From Zizania palustris (taxonomy: Eukaryota > Streptophyta > Magnoliopsida > Poales > Poaceae), in NCBI GenBank assembly GCA_019279435.1, contig JAAALK010000081.1, forward strand, positions 60,627,318-60,691,317: a stretch of DNA of 64,000 bases, given 5' to 3'. Position 1 is the stretch's first letter. Each line of letters begins with the position of its first letter. A model generated the notes under the pieces. That model made no database searches. It was not told the origin of the DNA and saw only the letters and a program-made list of their open reading frames with translations. A program made the position numbers and the translations under genes. Of the stretch, positions 45,060 through 58,100 are shown piece by piece.

Positions 45060-46700
45060 ATCCAGGACAAAACATAACATTCAAAGTCATTAACAACCCT
45101 CACTTGGATGGTTGGAACTATGGGCTCTACCTCTGGGAGTAGCGATGTGCTTCTCATAAAGATTTGATGCTAAGACTCTGTCATGATCAAGAGTATGGAT
45201 AATTTGAAGCAATATATAAATATGGAGAAACATTATCAACTAACAAGCCAACTCAAGTAACCCTCCAAGTTTTCATTCATGTAAAATAGACATTAAAACA
45301 AAGCAACATGCCACGAGGTATGAAAGCTATGTTCAAAGTAACCCTCCAAGTTCACATTCTACTTCCCTCACCCCTAGCCAGGATGTATGCAAGCTATTAG
45401 CTATGTTAAAAGAAATTAAGGAAACATGTTACTTTTCTCTATTTCATACTATATTACATCTTACACAATTAGCTTCTTATATCGCATCAGCCAAAGTAAT
45501 ATAGCTATAGGATAACCAGATGGAGATAGTGATGGAAGAGGTCAGAACAACGACATGTCAAGTCCTTGTTGTTGTGCTATTTAGTATACATGTTGTAATG
45601 CAATCAATTAGTTTTAAAACTATTGCTAAATGCTATATAGTTGTAATGCAATCACTCAACTTACTTGAAGCATTGCATGCTGATGTGCTAAGTAAGCACC
45701 GTAGTACTCGTCTCGCTGCCTCAATGCCTCATTAAGCCTAATGATCTCTAAGTCCTCATCTAAGCAGCGACGGCTAGATATAACCCCTAAGCTCTATGTC
45801 GACTAAGTTTACTTTTGATCTCTCACCTACCTTGAGTCAATTATTCCATTGAATATTGAATAACTGTAACATACATACATAGTAGTACGACCATTTGATA
45901 GATAATTTACTAGCATAGTAGCATACACGACCATTCAGAAGCATCATCTAACTGTCCATGGATCTTTCCACCTGCACTAGAGTGCACAAACATTAGATCG
46001 ATGGTTCCTTTCACCATTCATACTCTTCTCCACGGAGTTTCACCATTTCTTGACCATATTGCATTTGCAAAAAAAAACCAACAATGCTGATTAGATAGAG
46101 AAAATGGGGCATACTCTTAAAAAATGTTAACACCTCACCAAATGATATGTGGTTGTCTGACTACACAATTGAGCTTGGTTTGAAGGATCTGGTGCTTTAT
46201 GAGCATCTACATAGACCTCAATGTTACTTGGCACAACACCATTTCGAGCTTCCTATAGATATGAGTTAGCCGTATTACAACGTATATAGCATTCAACACA
46301 ACACAAGTTCTTACCATGCGTTTATCCTTGTGGATATGCCCATCACCCCAAATTTGTGCTTCGAATCGGTTTCACGACAAAGTTTTTTATTCTCGAAAAC
46401 AAGCTTGAAAGCACTTGAAGAACAAAGCTTGCATAATTCAAAGTGATTCACATCACAGTTTCTACACCACAGAATCCTTACCTAAACAAATATGGAGCTT
46501 CTGCATTATATGAAAACAAATCTCAAAGGTTGAAGATCAAAAGTCTTAGAATTCTTTACAGAACGGTATTATTCCTTAGTCAAGTATATAGATGAAAAAC
46601 CCCACTCCCTATTCATTAGTTACCCTAGTTTCTCCTTATAATACTGATTGTTCTCCTAAATTCGAGCATAGGAAATTGCATCCTTGACAACCTTATGTGC
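45060..46700. other. CACTA interior, no intact gene
   Basis: No long coding frame. On the minus strand near 46255-46150 a short stretch reads EARNGVVPSNIEVYVDAHK, which loosely resembles the W-x-THK-type region of the plant CACTA second protein. The rest shows only short frames and AT-rich sequence. Confidence 0.4.
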
Positions 46701-46728
46701 ATTATTGTTAAAGACCACAAGTATGTGA

Positions 46729-48267
46729 TTATGGTAATTGCTTGTTTGTGGAAAGCGAAAATGTAACTACCAGCAGGCAAGACGCTTCAAAATTGGTTGA
46801 ACAGAAGCGAAACCCGTTTACATCATATTGACTGTAACTTTTGGTAGTAACTCTTCTGTAAGAGAGCTGACGTAGGTCCACATGTACATTGCCAACTAGA
46901 CCACAGTGCAAACTAGGCCCTCCATGTATTCCTTCCCGACGCAGCTTATCTAATTGCTTCACCGTTAGTTGATGGCCAAACGTCAAGTATTTCGAATCGA
47001 ACATACTGTCATTATAAATGAATAAGTAAACAAATAAGCTATGAACCACCATGAGTAAAATAGATAATTAAAAAGCATGCACTTACGTGAAATATTGTTC
47101 CATCTCATCCATATGTGAGTACATGTAGAGCAAAGCAGATATCCGCTCTTCTTGAGTTATACATTATGTCATGGAGGCACCAACAGTCATGCCCTTTCAC
47201 TGAAAAATTTTAAGGTCACTACAAGGATTGTCTTCATCCACATGGTACTGCATAGTAGGTGGATTGACATTGTGATGCTCAGCGAAGTATACATTGGTGA
47301 AGTATGCTATCTGTTTTAATTTAAATTCTTCTACGATGCAACCTTCAACTCTTGCCTTATTGCCAACCATCTCTCTATGCTTATTTAGGGTCCGTTCAAT
47401 GTGATACATCCACTAATATTACACAGGGCTACCTACCTTAGCTTCACATGAAAGATGAACACGTAAATGTTGCATTGGATTGAAGAATTCTAGAGAAAAT
47501 ATTTTTCCAATTTACATAAAAGCACCATTATCTCTTTCTCCAACTTCTCCATCATCTCTTTCTTAATTTATTTAGCACGTAGTTATCTATAAAAATGGCT
47601 CAGGTTATCTAGCACCTTCCACACATCATCATTCAAGTACCCGTAAAATATTACAGGAAGGAATCTTTCCATCATTATGTGGTAATCATGACTTTTCAAT
47701 CCATCTAACTTCCCCATCTTCAAATTGAAAACTCTTCTCAAGCCCGTGGTGTAACCATCTGGGAAATTCAATTTTTTCAACCACCTCATTACTTGCTTCT
47801 TTTCTCTAGGTTTCAAACAAAATGGCGCATTTGGCTTGCCACAACTATTTGTCAACTTAAGGGTATGTCAATTACAAATCATAACTAAATCCCTCCTGGC
47901 CTTTACATTATCTTTTGTTCTGTACACGAAGTCCATGCATGTGCTTACGATGCTTTCACCAACATTATATTCTTGATGCAAGACATCAATGTTGTGCATC
48001 AAAATTTGCGATTTGATATACAATAGTTCCCATAATCCACATATGTGGGTCCAGTTATGCTCCGTTCAAAATCCTACAAATCCATCCCCATTTTCAGCAT
48101 ATCAACGACCTCTGGACCACTTAAACACCTTGGTTGTCCCTTTAGGAAAACATTGCCGTTCTCAGAAGTGTTCCTATATAACCTACATGAGTGATCTATG
48201 GGCAAAAAACAACTATGACAATCAAAGTAGCATACCTTCCCTCAAAGTTAAGGCAGAACTTAAGTAA
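46729..48267 (-). pseudogene. CACTA transposase (TNP2/En-Spm type), fragmented
   Basis: Minus-strand pieces in the right order. About 48250-48000 holds a PIDHS...KGQPRCLSGPEVVDML-like stretch, as in the middle of TNP2. 47855-47583 holds APFCLKPREKKQVMRWLKKL and KMGKLDGLKSHDYHIMMER, as in the domain of unknown function 4218. 47409-47197 holds the RTLNKHREMVGNKARVEGCI region of the same domain. 47052-46729 includes YSQYDVNGFRFCST, as in domain 4216. Frameshifts and stops lie between pieces, so no active transposase is made. In an intact element it would cut and move CACTA ends. Confidence 0.8.
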
Positions 48268-48439
48268 AAACTGTCATCGGGTGCTTAACTTCCGTCGGCC
48301 TAGGGGTGGGTCGACGAAAGTTAGGTATTACTTTCGTCGGCTCAACCTAGCCGATGAAAGTTAGTTTTATTTCATCAGCTTTACGAAAAACCGATGAAAA
48401 TTGAATAAACGATCTAAAGGCTCCAGTTTTCATGTAGTG
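48255..48439. repeat. Right subterminal repeats and terminus of the CACTA element
   Basis: CTTCCGTCGGCC, CTTTCGTCGGCTC, GCCGATGAAAG and CCGATGAAAATTG repeat in both orientations up to the GTAGTG terminus. Confidence 0.78.
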
Positions 48440-49322
48440 GGTGGTGAATTGAACAAAATTGGTTTGCTCCTGCCACCCGTTGGTGTTGATGTCAGCAAAC
48501 ATGTGATGGTAAGGATCTAGTAAGAACACGCAGATGCCAGGTCTTTGTGGTGCACCGTCCCCTATTCTAGTGTTGGTGATTAACCTTTGTGGCACAATGC
48601 CACTGGTTTTGGCAATTGGCCCCAATGCCACCGATGCCTATCCTTTGTCACCTAAGGTCTAGGGCCACTAGTGCTAGTTCTAGGCCTTTGCGACGCAACT
48701 CTGCCAATACTTGGCCTTTGTGGCTCAGCGACACCAGCGGTGGTGGAATTTTTTAAATAATATATTTTTATTCAAAATTTTAAATCTGATGTGTGGATTT
48801 CAATATACATAAAAATAGCCTACTGTTAGGATATTATTTGCCGACAGAGGTTTTTTTGGTCTCTAGCGGCAAACCATATACTAATTTATCCTCTATTGAT
48901 AGATGGTTTGCCGATACAGGCTAGCCAGTGGCCATGTTGGTAATTGTCAGTCAGACATGCCTTTGTCGGTAGACCATCTACTGAATAAGGGTAAATTGGT
49001 AGATGGCCTATCAACATAGCACTATTTATCTTTTTATCCTTTCTCATTCTCTATTTTTTAAGTGATATTTAGTTCTAACGAGATTACAATATCTAGTGAA
49101 AAGAATTTTGAAGTGCGGGAGAACGTACAAGCATAGTCCAATACTTTTTGATAATCCAAGGAACAAGGAAATTCTGGATTGTGTCTAAAGTGCTTTTCTA
49201 AATGCTTTTGTTGTAGTATTGAATTCTTTTTTAATGGGAACAAACCCGTGGAGGAATGAGAAGTATATTGAATTATAAATAGCTTATATATTAGCAGGCT
49301 ACGTCACGGGGAATCACACTAT
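48440..49322. other. Spacer with short repeated motifs, no gene seen
   Basis: 48540-48740 repeats GGCCTTTGTGGC-like phrases (CCTTTGTGGCACAATGCC, CCTTTGCGACGCAAC). 48830-49020 has TTTGCCGACAGAGG/TGGTTTGCCGATACAGG-type motifs that may be another DNA-transposon subterminal region. No coding frame with recognisable domains was found. Confidence 0.4.
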
Positions 49323-49733
49323 TGATAGCAAAAAATGGCATTAATGGTCAAAATTGTCAAAATGTCAAAATTGGTACTTTTGGCCAAAAATATGCAATTC
49401 CTAGCATAGGCCAATCCAATCGGCCATATAGGCCTGGTCCGACCGGCCATACAGGCCTGGTCCGACCGGACCAACCTGAGTCCGAGATAGATTGATTGGT
49501 TTCGAGATGATATTATCCCTAACTAATTTTTAATGACTTAGACTCGTCTCCTAATAAATTAGAGTAGGAGTTAAGCCTAGGATTAGCCATAACATCCATA
49601 TTAGTTGGTTTGCATTGTAAACCATCCATCTGTCGCGTCATAATCATGGTAATCCTTGTCGATTCAGTCATGAATCATCCGTTTAATCCCCGTAATAGAT
49701 TTCTATCATTTTTATCGATTTCTATCGGGTACC

Positions 49734-50228
49734 TGTTGGCGTAAAAGATTACGCTAACAGGTTTCTGAAGATTAGAAACTAACAAACGAATTGTTTGCGA
49801 AGGAAACTATTCTAAGCCTCCGAAAGGATAATAACTTAGAATAGTTCGAATGTGTGTATTGAATAACTTGTATTCCGTCCTCATTACAGGGTAAAACAGG
49901 GGGTATTTATAGGCCCAAACATTAAGGAAAAGACCTTTTTATCCCTCTATTACAACCGACATAGTGGAAACTATTCGGTACCCTTAATAGGGCTAAAATG
50001 GTAAAAGACTAATCTAGTTAGAAAGAAGATAAGTCTTCCATCTTAGCTGCCAAAGAAGTTCCTGGAAGAGTCTAAGTTCGAAGATGTACTCCGAACTAGA
50101 GCCCGTCATCATACTTCGAACTTGACCGGATGCATCTCCGAAATTATATATCAGACATCTTCATCTTAATCATTAGTCTTTATCTTGTTGCTACGATAAT
50201 CTTGAATATTGAATATTTTCCCCCAACA
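49734..50228 (-). repeat. 3' LTR of Tat copy 2 (495 bp)
   Basis: Bounded by TGTTGG and CCAACA, it pairs with 60589-61083. Confidence 0.93.
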
Positions 50229-50555
50229 GTAGCCCCACGAATACGCTTCTCCGTTAAATCTGTGATGTTAGGGAAGCAGTATACGCAAGGAAACATATTC
50301 ATGTGTAGAGATTAACAGATTTGAACCATCTCCGAACTACGTGGAGATGTAAACTTTGAATCAGTTTATAATAAAATTACTTTCGAAGTAATTTAGAACT
50401 AACTCGAAAAGTCTGAAAGTCTTTTTATACTTAGAAGAAATAGCCGTTAGTTTCTTTCTTCTAACGGAAGTTACGGAATGCTTTAATTTCGGAGCAAAGT
50501 AACGGTTGGGAATGTGAAACGACACAGGCAAACGGTAAAAAATCAGGGTTTGGGC

Positions 50556-50563
50556 TATAAATA
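50556..50563 (+). promoter_or_regulatory. TATA box of the Tat antisense gene, copy 2
   Basis: TATAAATA in GGGCTATAAATAGAGG lies 106 bases before the ATG at 50669 and outside the LTR, at the place matching 16173 in copy 1. Confidence 0.65.
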
Positions 50564-50668
50564 GAGGGCCCAAACCCTTCTTGAGTACCTTTTCACTGCT
50601 TTCGTGCAAACAAGCCATCACCCGAGCCCTAGCCGCCGTTTTTTCTCTGAAACAATCCACAAAATCCA

Positions 50669-53600
50669 ATGGCGAAAACTAGTTTTAAGGGCCCTGGAGC
50701 GACTTCAGCCTTGGCCCGGCAGCAAGCTGCTACGGCGGCAGCGGCTACATCATCGGCGACGGCAACTCCAAATCCTTCAGTGGCGGCAATGGCACCAGTG
50801 GGAGGAAATCCCCAAAATGTCGTTCCTCAAGACCTCTTTCCGGCGTCGACGAAGTATACAGACCAGTCTTATCAACTAGGGTCGTCAACCTGCAGAAGGG
50901 AATCGCTTGCAGCTGCAATAGAAGGCAAGATTAGTTCGGGGGTTATGATTCGCAAACCTGGGAAGGAAATCATTCCGTCACCAAGGCCTGGAGAAGTGGT
51001 CGTCTTCGAAGCCTTCTTCGAAGCTGGTTTGGGGCTTCCGGCAGTCGACTTTTTAGCGGAGATATTAGACTTGTTTCATGTAACCCTCCCCCAACTCTCT
51101 CCGAGTGCGGTAGCACGCCTTGCCATCTTCGAATGGGCGTTGCGAGCCGAAGGTTGTGAAGGAAGAGCGGAGATCTTCGCAGCACTACACAGAGCATCAT
51201 GCCAACCGAAGACCTTCGTAGGCTCCGGAGGTGAAAAGATAGTAGTGGCCTTCGGAAGTATCAACTTCAGACTCCGGGACGAATATGCTTTCTGATTTCC
51301 TACCAAGGCCATTAATGCTAGATGGTATACTGATTGGATCTTGAGATGGTTTTACGCCGAAGTTGGGGCAAGCAACCGCTTAGCTGGACCTCTGCGAGAA
51401 ATCCACTTCCGGAAGGAAGCCTTGGTGCACCCAGATCTAGGCCAACTCGAAGCTCGCTTGAGCTTGCTTCAAAAAATCAGTCGTCGTTTGAGCATGCGGG
51501 ACTTAGCCGAAGAATTCCTAGGGCTTCAAATTTCTCCCCTGATGGCCAACTGGCCTATCATCTTCGAAGAGGATTCGGAAGGCGGTCTTCGAAAAATTTC
51601 CTCAACTTCGAGTACTGCAGGTAACTTCGAAAACAACATACTCTATGTATATTTATTCGAAGAATTAACAAACTTAACTCATTTTTTAGCTTCTTTAGCC
51701 CCTATAACTTCGAAACAAATCGTACAGGCTTCGGAGAAGATTTTGGGCGTTCCAACTCCGACCGAGAAAGAATGGAGAATCAAGTTGGTTGGAAGTTGGG
51801 AACGATCTAACAGAATGTGGGGGCTGTTGGAAATTGCTCCACCCCCTCTGATGGATTGGGTACCTTCGGAGAAGGGGCCCAAGAAAAGGAAAGCCGAAGC
51901 TGGAACTTAGAGCTCTTCCAAGACTCCGATTAAAAAGGTGGCTCGAAAGCCAAAAGTCCCAGCACCTTCAAGCCCAAGAGCTTCAATCTCCGATTCTCAA
52001 GAGGATGAAGGTAGGCTGCTCGTAAGGTTGATTGACAAGGATGCAGCTCAAATGGCTGTACAAATTGAAGAACCTGCGAACATGCCGGAGTCTCAAGAGA
52101 ATCTTGAGCAAGCGAGGACTCCGGCTTTTCAAGAGGATTTACCTCAGGACGGAGCTCCTGTGGATGAAAGTGGAGTCGAAGTCACTGTAGCTTCGATTCC
52201 GGATGAAGCAACAACGACTGTTCAGGAAAATGTTCCGACAGTCGAAGATTTGACGCTTGATTCTGACGAAGATCTCGCCTTCGATCCACCAAGCAGTCCA
52301 ATGCTCATCCGCCGCCAAAATGTCGAAGGTAAACTTCGAATAATTCTTTTATCTTTTTTTTTAATGCGAAATTATACAATGTATAATACCTTTGTTTTTA
52401 CAGAGTCCACTTCTATGGAAGAGGTCCGTCCCGAAGATACAGTTCCTGGACCTTCGACAATTTCGGAGCCAATTCCAGGAGCCACTCAAATGGGGCCTGG
52501 AAAAGGCAAAGGGAGGATGGACTCCCTCCCTGCTCCATGCTCAGGATCAACTCCGTCTGAGTCAACAGATGAGAGCCAATCTACTGAGGGGGGCCAGTCT
52601 ACTGGGGCTCCGAAGACCACAGCTCAACACTCCGGGCCTTCGCCAAACGAAGATGACAAACAAGCCTTAAGTATGCTCCCCCTTCTAGCTCCTTTCTTAG
52701 AGCGAAGAACTAGGCTTTGGACTTTGCTCGAGCCTTTGGATCGAGCTAGTCGCGAAGTTGGGGAGACGGACTTGGTGGCCATCTTGAGTGAGGCGGAGAG
52801 CTCGGAGCTTAATGCTGCCATGGAACGCGTGGCATACCAGGTACAAAGTATCTGCAAAATAGAATCAAATTTATATACAAATAATTTCTCACCTTGACTT
52901 TTTCTTTTCGCAGCAAACAGTCTTGGCTCGAGCTGCGAATATCTCCAATGAACGTGGGAACATTCGCCTTCGAGAGGAGAATGCAACTCTTCAACGAAAT
53001 CTGACTATCTCTGAAGGTCGAGTGGCCCACATGGACAACATGGTTTCAACGGAGCGCAGGGCCAGACAAGGCTTGGAGGTTGCGAACAAGGAGCTCGAAG
53101 CAGAAAAAATTGTGCTTCGAGCAGAAATTGAAAAGATGCGGGCGGAGCACGCTACTGCGGGGGCCGAGCTTGTTAGACTCCGAGAAGAAGCTAGCCAGCT
53201 ACTGAATCACAAGAATTCTTTAACTACGGAAGCGGCTAGGCTCTCTGGAGTAATAGAAGAGCTAACTTCGATGAACGATGCGTTAATTGAAGATAAGCTG
53301 AAGTCTGAGAAGGTAGCTGCGGAGGTCATGGATCAATTGCTAGGCGTTCTGGAGTACTTCGGTACTACTGGGACACTTCCTTCGGATGACAACATCTCCC
53401 TACTGCGCCGGTTGAAAAGGATTCAAGGACTAGCGAAGCAAATGAAGACAGCAGGCATTCGTTACGAAGAAATCTTCGGACAAGTGGATGTCGTTGGTCT
53501 ACTTCGTTACTATGAAGATTTGGGCCGATCAATAACTCCGAGCGCAGGAGAGGGTCCCATTACCTTCGACTATGACCAGCTTCTCACGCCCTCCGAAGGT

Positions 53601-54308
53601 GTGGCCTCTGCTTGGCAAGCCTTTCAAACTTCATGGAGAGCCGAAGGTCGTTCTGTGATCAAGGCCTGGATTGACGAAGGACAACGCTAGAAGCAGGCTC
53701 GGTCCCAAGCTTCGAGCAGTCAGCCTCCTCCAAACCCGCAGGTTTAGAATTACCTTAGGATCTTCAACTATGTAAAGCACTACGCTTTTGTACATTTATG
53801 AATGAAGATTTGTTTATCATGTTTTTAGGCTTTGCCTCATATGGAAGATGTCGAAGTGTTAGATGTTAATGACGAACTTCGCTTATTATGGGCTACCTTC
53901 GAAATCTTAAAACTTCACAAGCGCCCTCGATTTCTAGTTCCTCGAGATAGTTCCGGAATGATTACGTCCGAAATAAGCAAAGATATATTATCTTGCATTA
54001 AAGAGGAAGAAAAAGAAGTTAACTTGGAAACTTCATCTTCTGAAGACATTATATGGTCTGAAGACGAAGATGAAGCTCAAGGTAAAAAGCCTGAAGAACT
54101 TGGAAGCTGGGAAAGGAGCCCCGAACGGCTTCGAACTTGGGCCGAGCTTCAGCAAGAACAAAAATACTTTAGAGCTTCGAAGGGAGGTAGGAGAGTTAAA
54201 CGCAAAGTTGTTAGGACTACCGGCACTGGAACTAGTCGTTCCAACCCTAGCTCTAGAGATCGAAGGGGTCTCCGATTCCTTCTTGGTATAGATACCAATT
54301 TTTCATGA
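50669..54308 (+). pseudogene. Tat antisense gene, copy 2, with three stops
   Basis: Exons by homology and splice signals are 50669-51620, 51690-52328, 52404-52840, 52914-53741 and 53829-54308. Exons 3, 4 and 5 have exactly the lengths of copy 1 (437, 828, 480), introns again run GT to AG, and phases are the same. Stops lie at 51293 (TGA in exon 1, where copy 1 has CGA), 51908 (TAG in exon 2) and 53688 (TAG in exon 4). No frameshift was noticed. Domains are as in copy 1: Ala-rich start, the conserved VFEAFFEAGLGLPAVDFLAE region, basic KRKAEAGT cluster, coiled coil, and acidic end. Keeping frame over 3.3 kb while gag-pol gained frameshifts is notable. Confidence 0.85.
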
Positions 54309-54662
54309 TGTAATCATATTTGTTCGAATAATAAATATCGATTTAAAATTGTCTCCCTATTTATTAGCCCCTCTTTTGGCGTAATCAACTTCGAATTGTA
54401 TTCAAAGATGGTTAGGCACAAAGAAAACTTAGGAGTACAATTTTTGGGGTTCGAAGCCCCTCAGTAATTTAAAGATCGAATAAAATCTTATAAAATTTGT
54501 CTTCGACTATTTGTAGTCTGAAGGTTGGCAACTTAGTACCTTATGTTTTTGAAAGAAATCACTTGAGATAACTTTCCGGACACTTTAGTGTTTTAGATAA
54601 TTTGTCACTTTGGACTTTCTTAACAGACATTCGAAGCTCATGGCTCAAACTTTGTTTTGTTT

Positions 54663-54962
54663 TGGCCTCCTTCGGCACTTTTTTGCGAATTCTGTCAAAC
54701 CAGTGGTTTGGAGTTCGCAGTGGTCTCTTTGGACTCTTTTTACGGATACCTACAAGCCGGTGGCTTGGGCTCCGCATCATTTGGTCTCTTTGGACTCTTT
54801 TTACGGATACCTACAAGCCGGTGGCTTGGGCTCCGCATCATTTGGTCTCTTTGGACTCTTTTTATGGATGTCTTCCAGCCAGTGGCTTGGACTCCGCATT
54901 CTGTGGTTTTCGGGCTCTTTTACGGATGTCTTCAAGCCGGTGGCTTGGACTCCGGATTATGT
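54663..54962. repeat. Tandem repeat, about 61-bp unit, about 5 copies, Tat copy 2
   Basis: The phrase CCTACAAGCCGGTGGCTTGG and variants recur with 61-bp spacing, each followed by GGCTCCGCATCATTTGGTC or similar. It is the same location and period as the array at 20308-20760, with clearly different unit sequence. Confidence 0.9.
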
Positions 54963-55132
54963 CAGCCCACCACCTCGGAAAATATGATTCAAATTAATGA
55001 CACTTCCCTCTCGGTCAACTCCGTGGTTCCAGTGCGTCCACTCGGAAGCTAGAAGTTTATGAGGGGTAGGCATTATCTGAACCATATGCTTTATTGATTC
55101 GAAAAGTGATTACACATGATTACAAGGAGCCC

Positions 55133-58100
55133 TTATGCGAAGTATCGCTTTAGGTGCTCCGCATGCCAAGTATGCGCTAGTTCTTCACCTTCCAAATTAG
55201 CTAATTTAAAAGAGCCAGGACGTCCTGAACGAACAATTTAGTATGGACCTTCCCATTTATTTCCTAATTTTCCTGGCGCTATAATGCTTTGTAAAACGAG
55301 ATGACCCGGTCTAAGCTCATTGATCTTAACTTTTGGGTCAAACCAAGCCTTCGTCTGCTGATGATACTTTGATAAATTGGCTATAGCTCGAAGTCTTGTC
55401 TCCTCTGTTAAATCTATCGAAGCTTGTCTTTCTCCTTCAATCTCCGATTCGGTGCTGCGAAGTGATCCTCCTTTGAGCTCCATTGGAGTCATAGCTTCAT
55501 CTCCGAATAGCAATCTGAATGGAGTGAATCCTGTGGACCTTGTTTGCGTAGTCCGAATGGACCATAAAATCTTCGGAAGTTCTTCGCTCCACAGTCCTTT
55601 TGCTAATCCTACTATCCTTCGATTTAGTCCTGACAAAATATTTCCATTGGCTCTTTCTACAGCTCCATTAGACTGAAGATGCCTTACTGCAGCAAAACAT
55701 AACTGGATGCCTAGATCTTCGCAGAACTTTCTGAAAGGTTCTGCATCGAACTGTGTTCCATTATCAACTGTGAGTTGTCTAGGCACTCTGAACCGGCAAA
55801 TGATACTTTTCCAAAAGAATTTCTGTACATTGTTCGAAGTGATAGCTGTTAAGGGTTCTGCTTCGACCCACTTAGAAAAATATTCAATATCTACTACTGC
55901 GAACTTTAAATTTCCCTTAGCTACTGGAAAAGGCACCAATCAAATCCATACCCCATCTGGCCATGGGCCATACCGGAGCAATAACTTGAAGAGCTCACAG
56001 GTGGGCGATGACTCCGTCGACCCATCCACTGACACCCTTGGCCTGTGCGGACTAAGTTCTCCGCATCTGCTACTATCGTAGGCCAATAAAGTCCCTGGCG
56101 AAGTGTTTTCCCTGCCAAAGCACGAGGGGCCAGATGGCTACCGCAAAGCCCTTCATGAATATCTCGAAGAATATCTTGGCCTTCGGTTTGGGATATACAT
56201 CGGAGTAAAGGGGAACATACTCTGGCCTTGTATAAAGTACCGTTGATTATTTGATAATTCCTAGCCCTGAGTTTCAATCTTGAAAACTGTGGCTCTTCAA
56301 ACGAATTTGCTCCTCCTTGCAAAAGTTCCATGATCGAATTTCTCCAATTTGTACTTGGAATGCAAAGAATCTCTGCGGAGGGAATTTGTGGCACCGAAGG
56401 TGTACTGAGCTCCTCATAAAAAACTTCTTCTGGTATATCCATAGCTCCGGCTGCAGCTTTTGCTAAGATGTCCGCTTGCACATTTTCTGTTTTTGGTATA
56501 TTCCGAATTGAAATACCCTTGAATTGTGCTTCGATCTTACGGATTTCTTCTAAGTACTTTGCAAGCTGTGGATGCCGAACTTGAAAACTTTTATCTACGT
56601 GCCCTGCTACTATTTGAGAATCTGTCTTTATAACAACTCTTGTAGCCCCTAGAGCACGTGCTTTTCGGAGTCCCAGTAAAATTCCTTCATACTCCGCTAT
56701 ATTATTGGTAGACTTAAAGTTGAGTCTTGCGGAGTACATTGCTCTTTGCCCTGAAGGCGAAATTAAAACTGCTCCAACACCTGCTCCGGATGCTTGGAAA
56801 GCCCCATCAGAAAAAATAGTCCAAATTCCTTCACTTGACTTCTCTGGAACCCACGTTGCAGGGGGAGTCCATTCTGCTACAAAATCTGCTAAGACTTGGT
56901 ATTTGATTGTTGTCCTTGCCAGAAAGGATATGCCGAAGGGTGCTAGTTTAACTGCCCACTTTCCAATTCTTCCAGTGGAATCTTTACTTCGGAGCATCTC
57001 TCCCAAAGGATACGAAGTTGGTACAATTATATTATGAGCTAAAAAATAATGTCTCAACTTCCTCGAAGCCATTATCAGAGCATAAGTGAACTTTTCGAGC
57101 TCGGAATACCTTGTCTTCGCTCCTGATAATGCTTCGGACACAAAATAAACTGGATTTTGTACCAACTTCCCATTGAAGTCCATTTCTCTGACAAGGACTG
57201 CGCTGACAGCAGAGCCTGTAGCTGCAAGGTAAAGGAGTAGGGTTTCGTCCGCAGTAGGCACCGTGAGTGTAGCAAGATTACTGAGATACTCTTTAATATC
57301 TTCGAAGCTTTTCTGACACTCTGGTGTCCATGCAAAATCTTCGGACCCTTTCAATGCTTTAAAGATGGGCAAACTTCTCTCCGCAGACCTTGCTAAAAAT
57401 CTGCTAAGTGCTGCCAGACGACCAGTCAGCTTTTGCACTTGCTTTAAATTTTCTGGAGGAGCCATCTTCTGTAGGGCAGTTATTTGAGTAGGGCTAGCTT
57501 CAATCCCTCTGCTTGAAACTAAATACCCTAACAACTTCCCAGCCTTAACTCCGAAGATACATTTCTCGGGGTTAAGACGAATCCCACATGCCCGAAGGCT
57601 ACTAAATGTTTCTGCTAAATCTAGGCTATGTTGGTGCTTTAAAGCACTCTTTATTACAATATCATCCATATAGGCCTCCACATTGCGACCTAATTGATGG
57701 CCTAGAGCCTTAGCAACTAATATCGAAAAAGTAGCCCCGGCATTTCTTAAGCCAAAAGGCATTCTTACATAACAGAAGACTCCCGAGGGAGTTACGAAGC
57801 TTGTCTTGATCTCATCTTCGTGTTTCAACCATATTTGATGATAACCAGAGTACGCGTCAAGGAAGCTTAATAACTCCGAACCTGCGGTGGAGTCGACCAA
57901 TTGATCAATTAGGGGCATGGGGTAGGGGTCACGAGGGCATGCTTTATTCAAGGATGTAAAATCAATGCACATGCGCCACTTCTCGGAGGATTTCTTCTTG
58001 ACGAAAACTGGGTTGGCTAACCATTCTGTGTGAGCCACTTCTCTGATAATCCCAGCCTTCAACAATTTTTCAACTTCATCTTTTGCAAGAACAGCTCTTT

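Larger units (their letters stand above)
44609..48439 (-). mobile_element. Decayed CACTA transposon with TNP2-type transposase remnants
   Basis: The right end reads GTTTTCATGTAGTG at 48439, i.e. CACTACATGAAAAC inwards. Subterminal motifs of the CTTCCGTCGGC type crowd 44609-44890 and 48255-48439. The interior codes, on the minus strand, for broken pieces of the CACTA transposase. The extreme left terminus is missing or too diverged to see, so the left limit is approximate. Confidence 0.78.
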
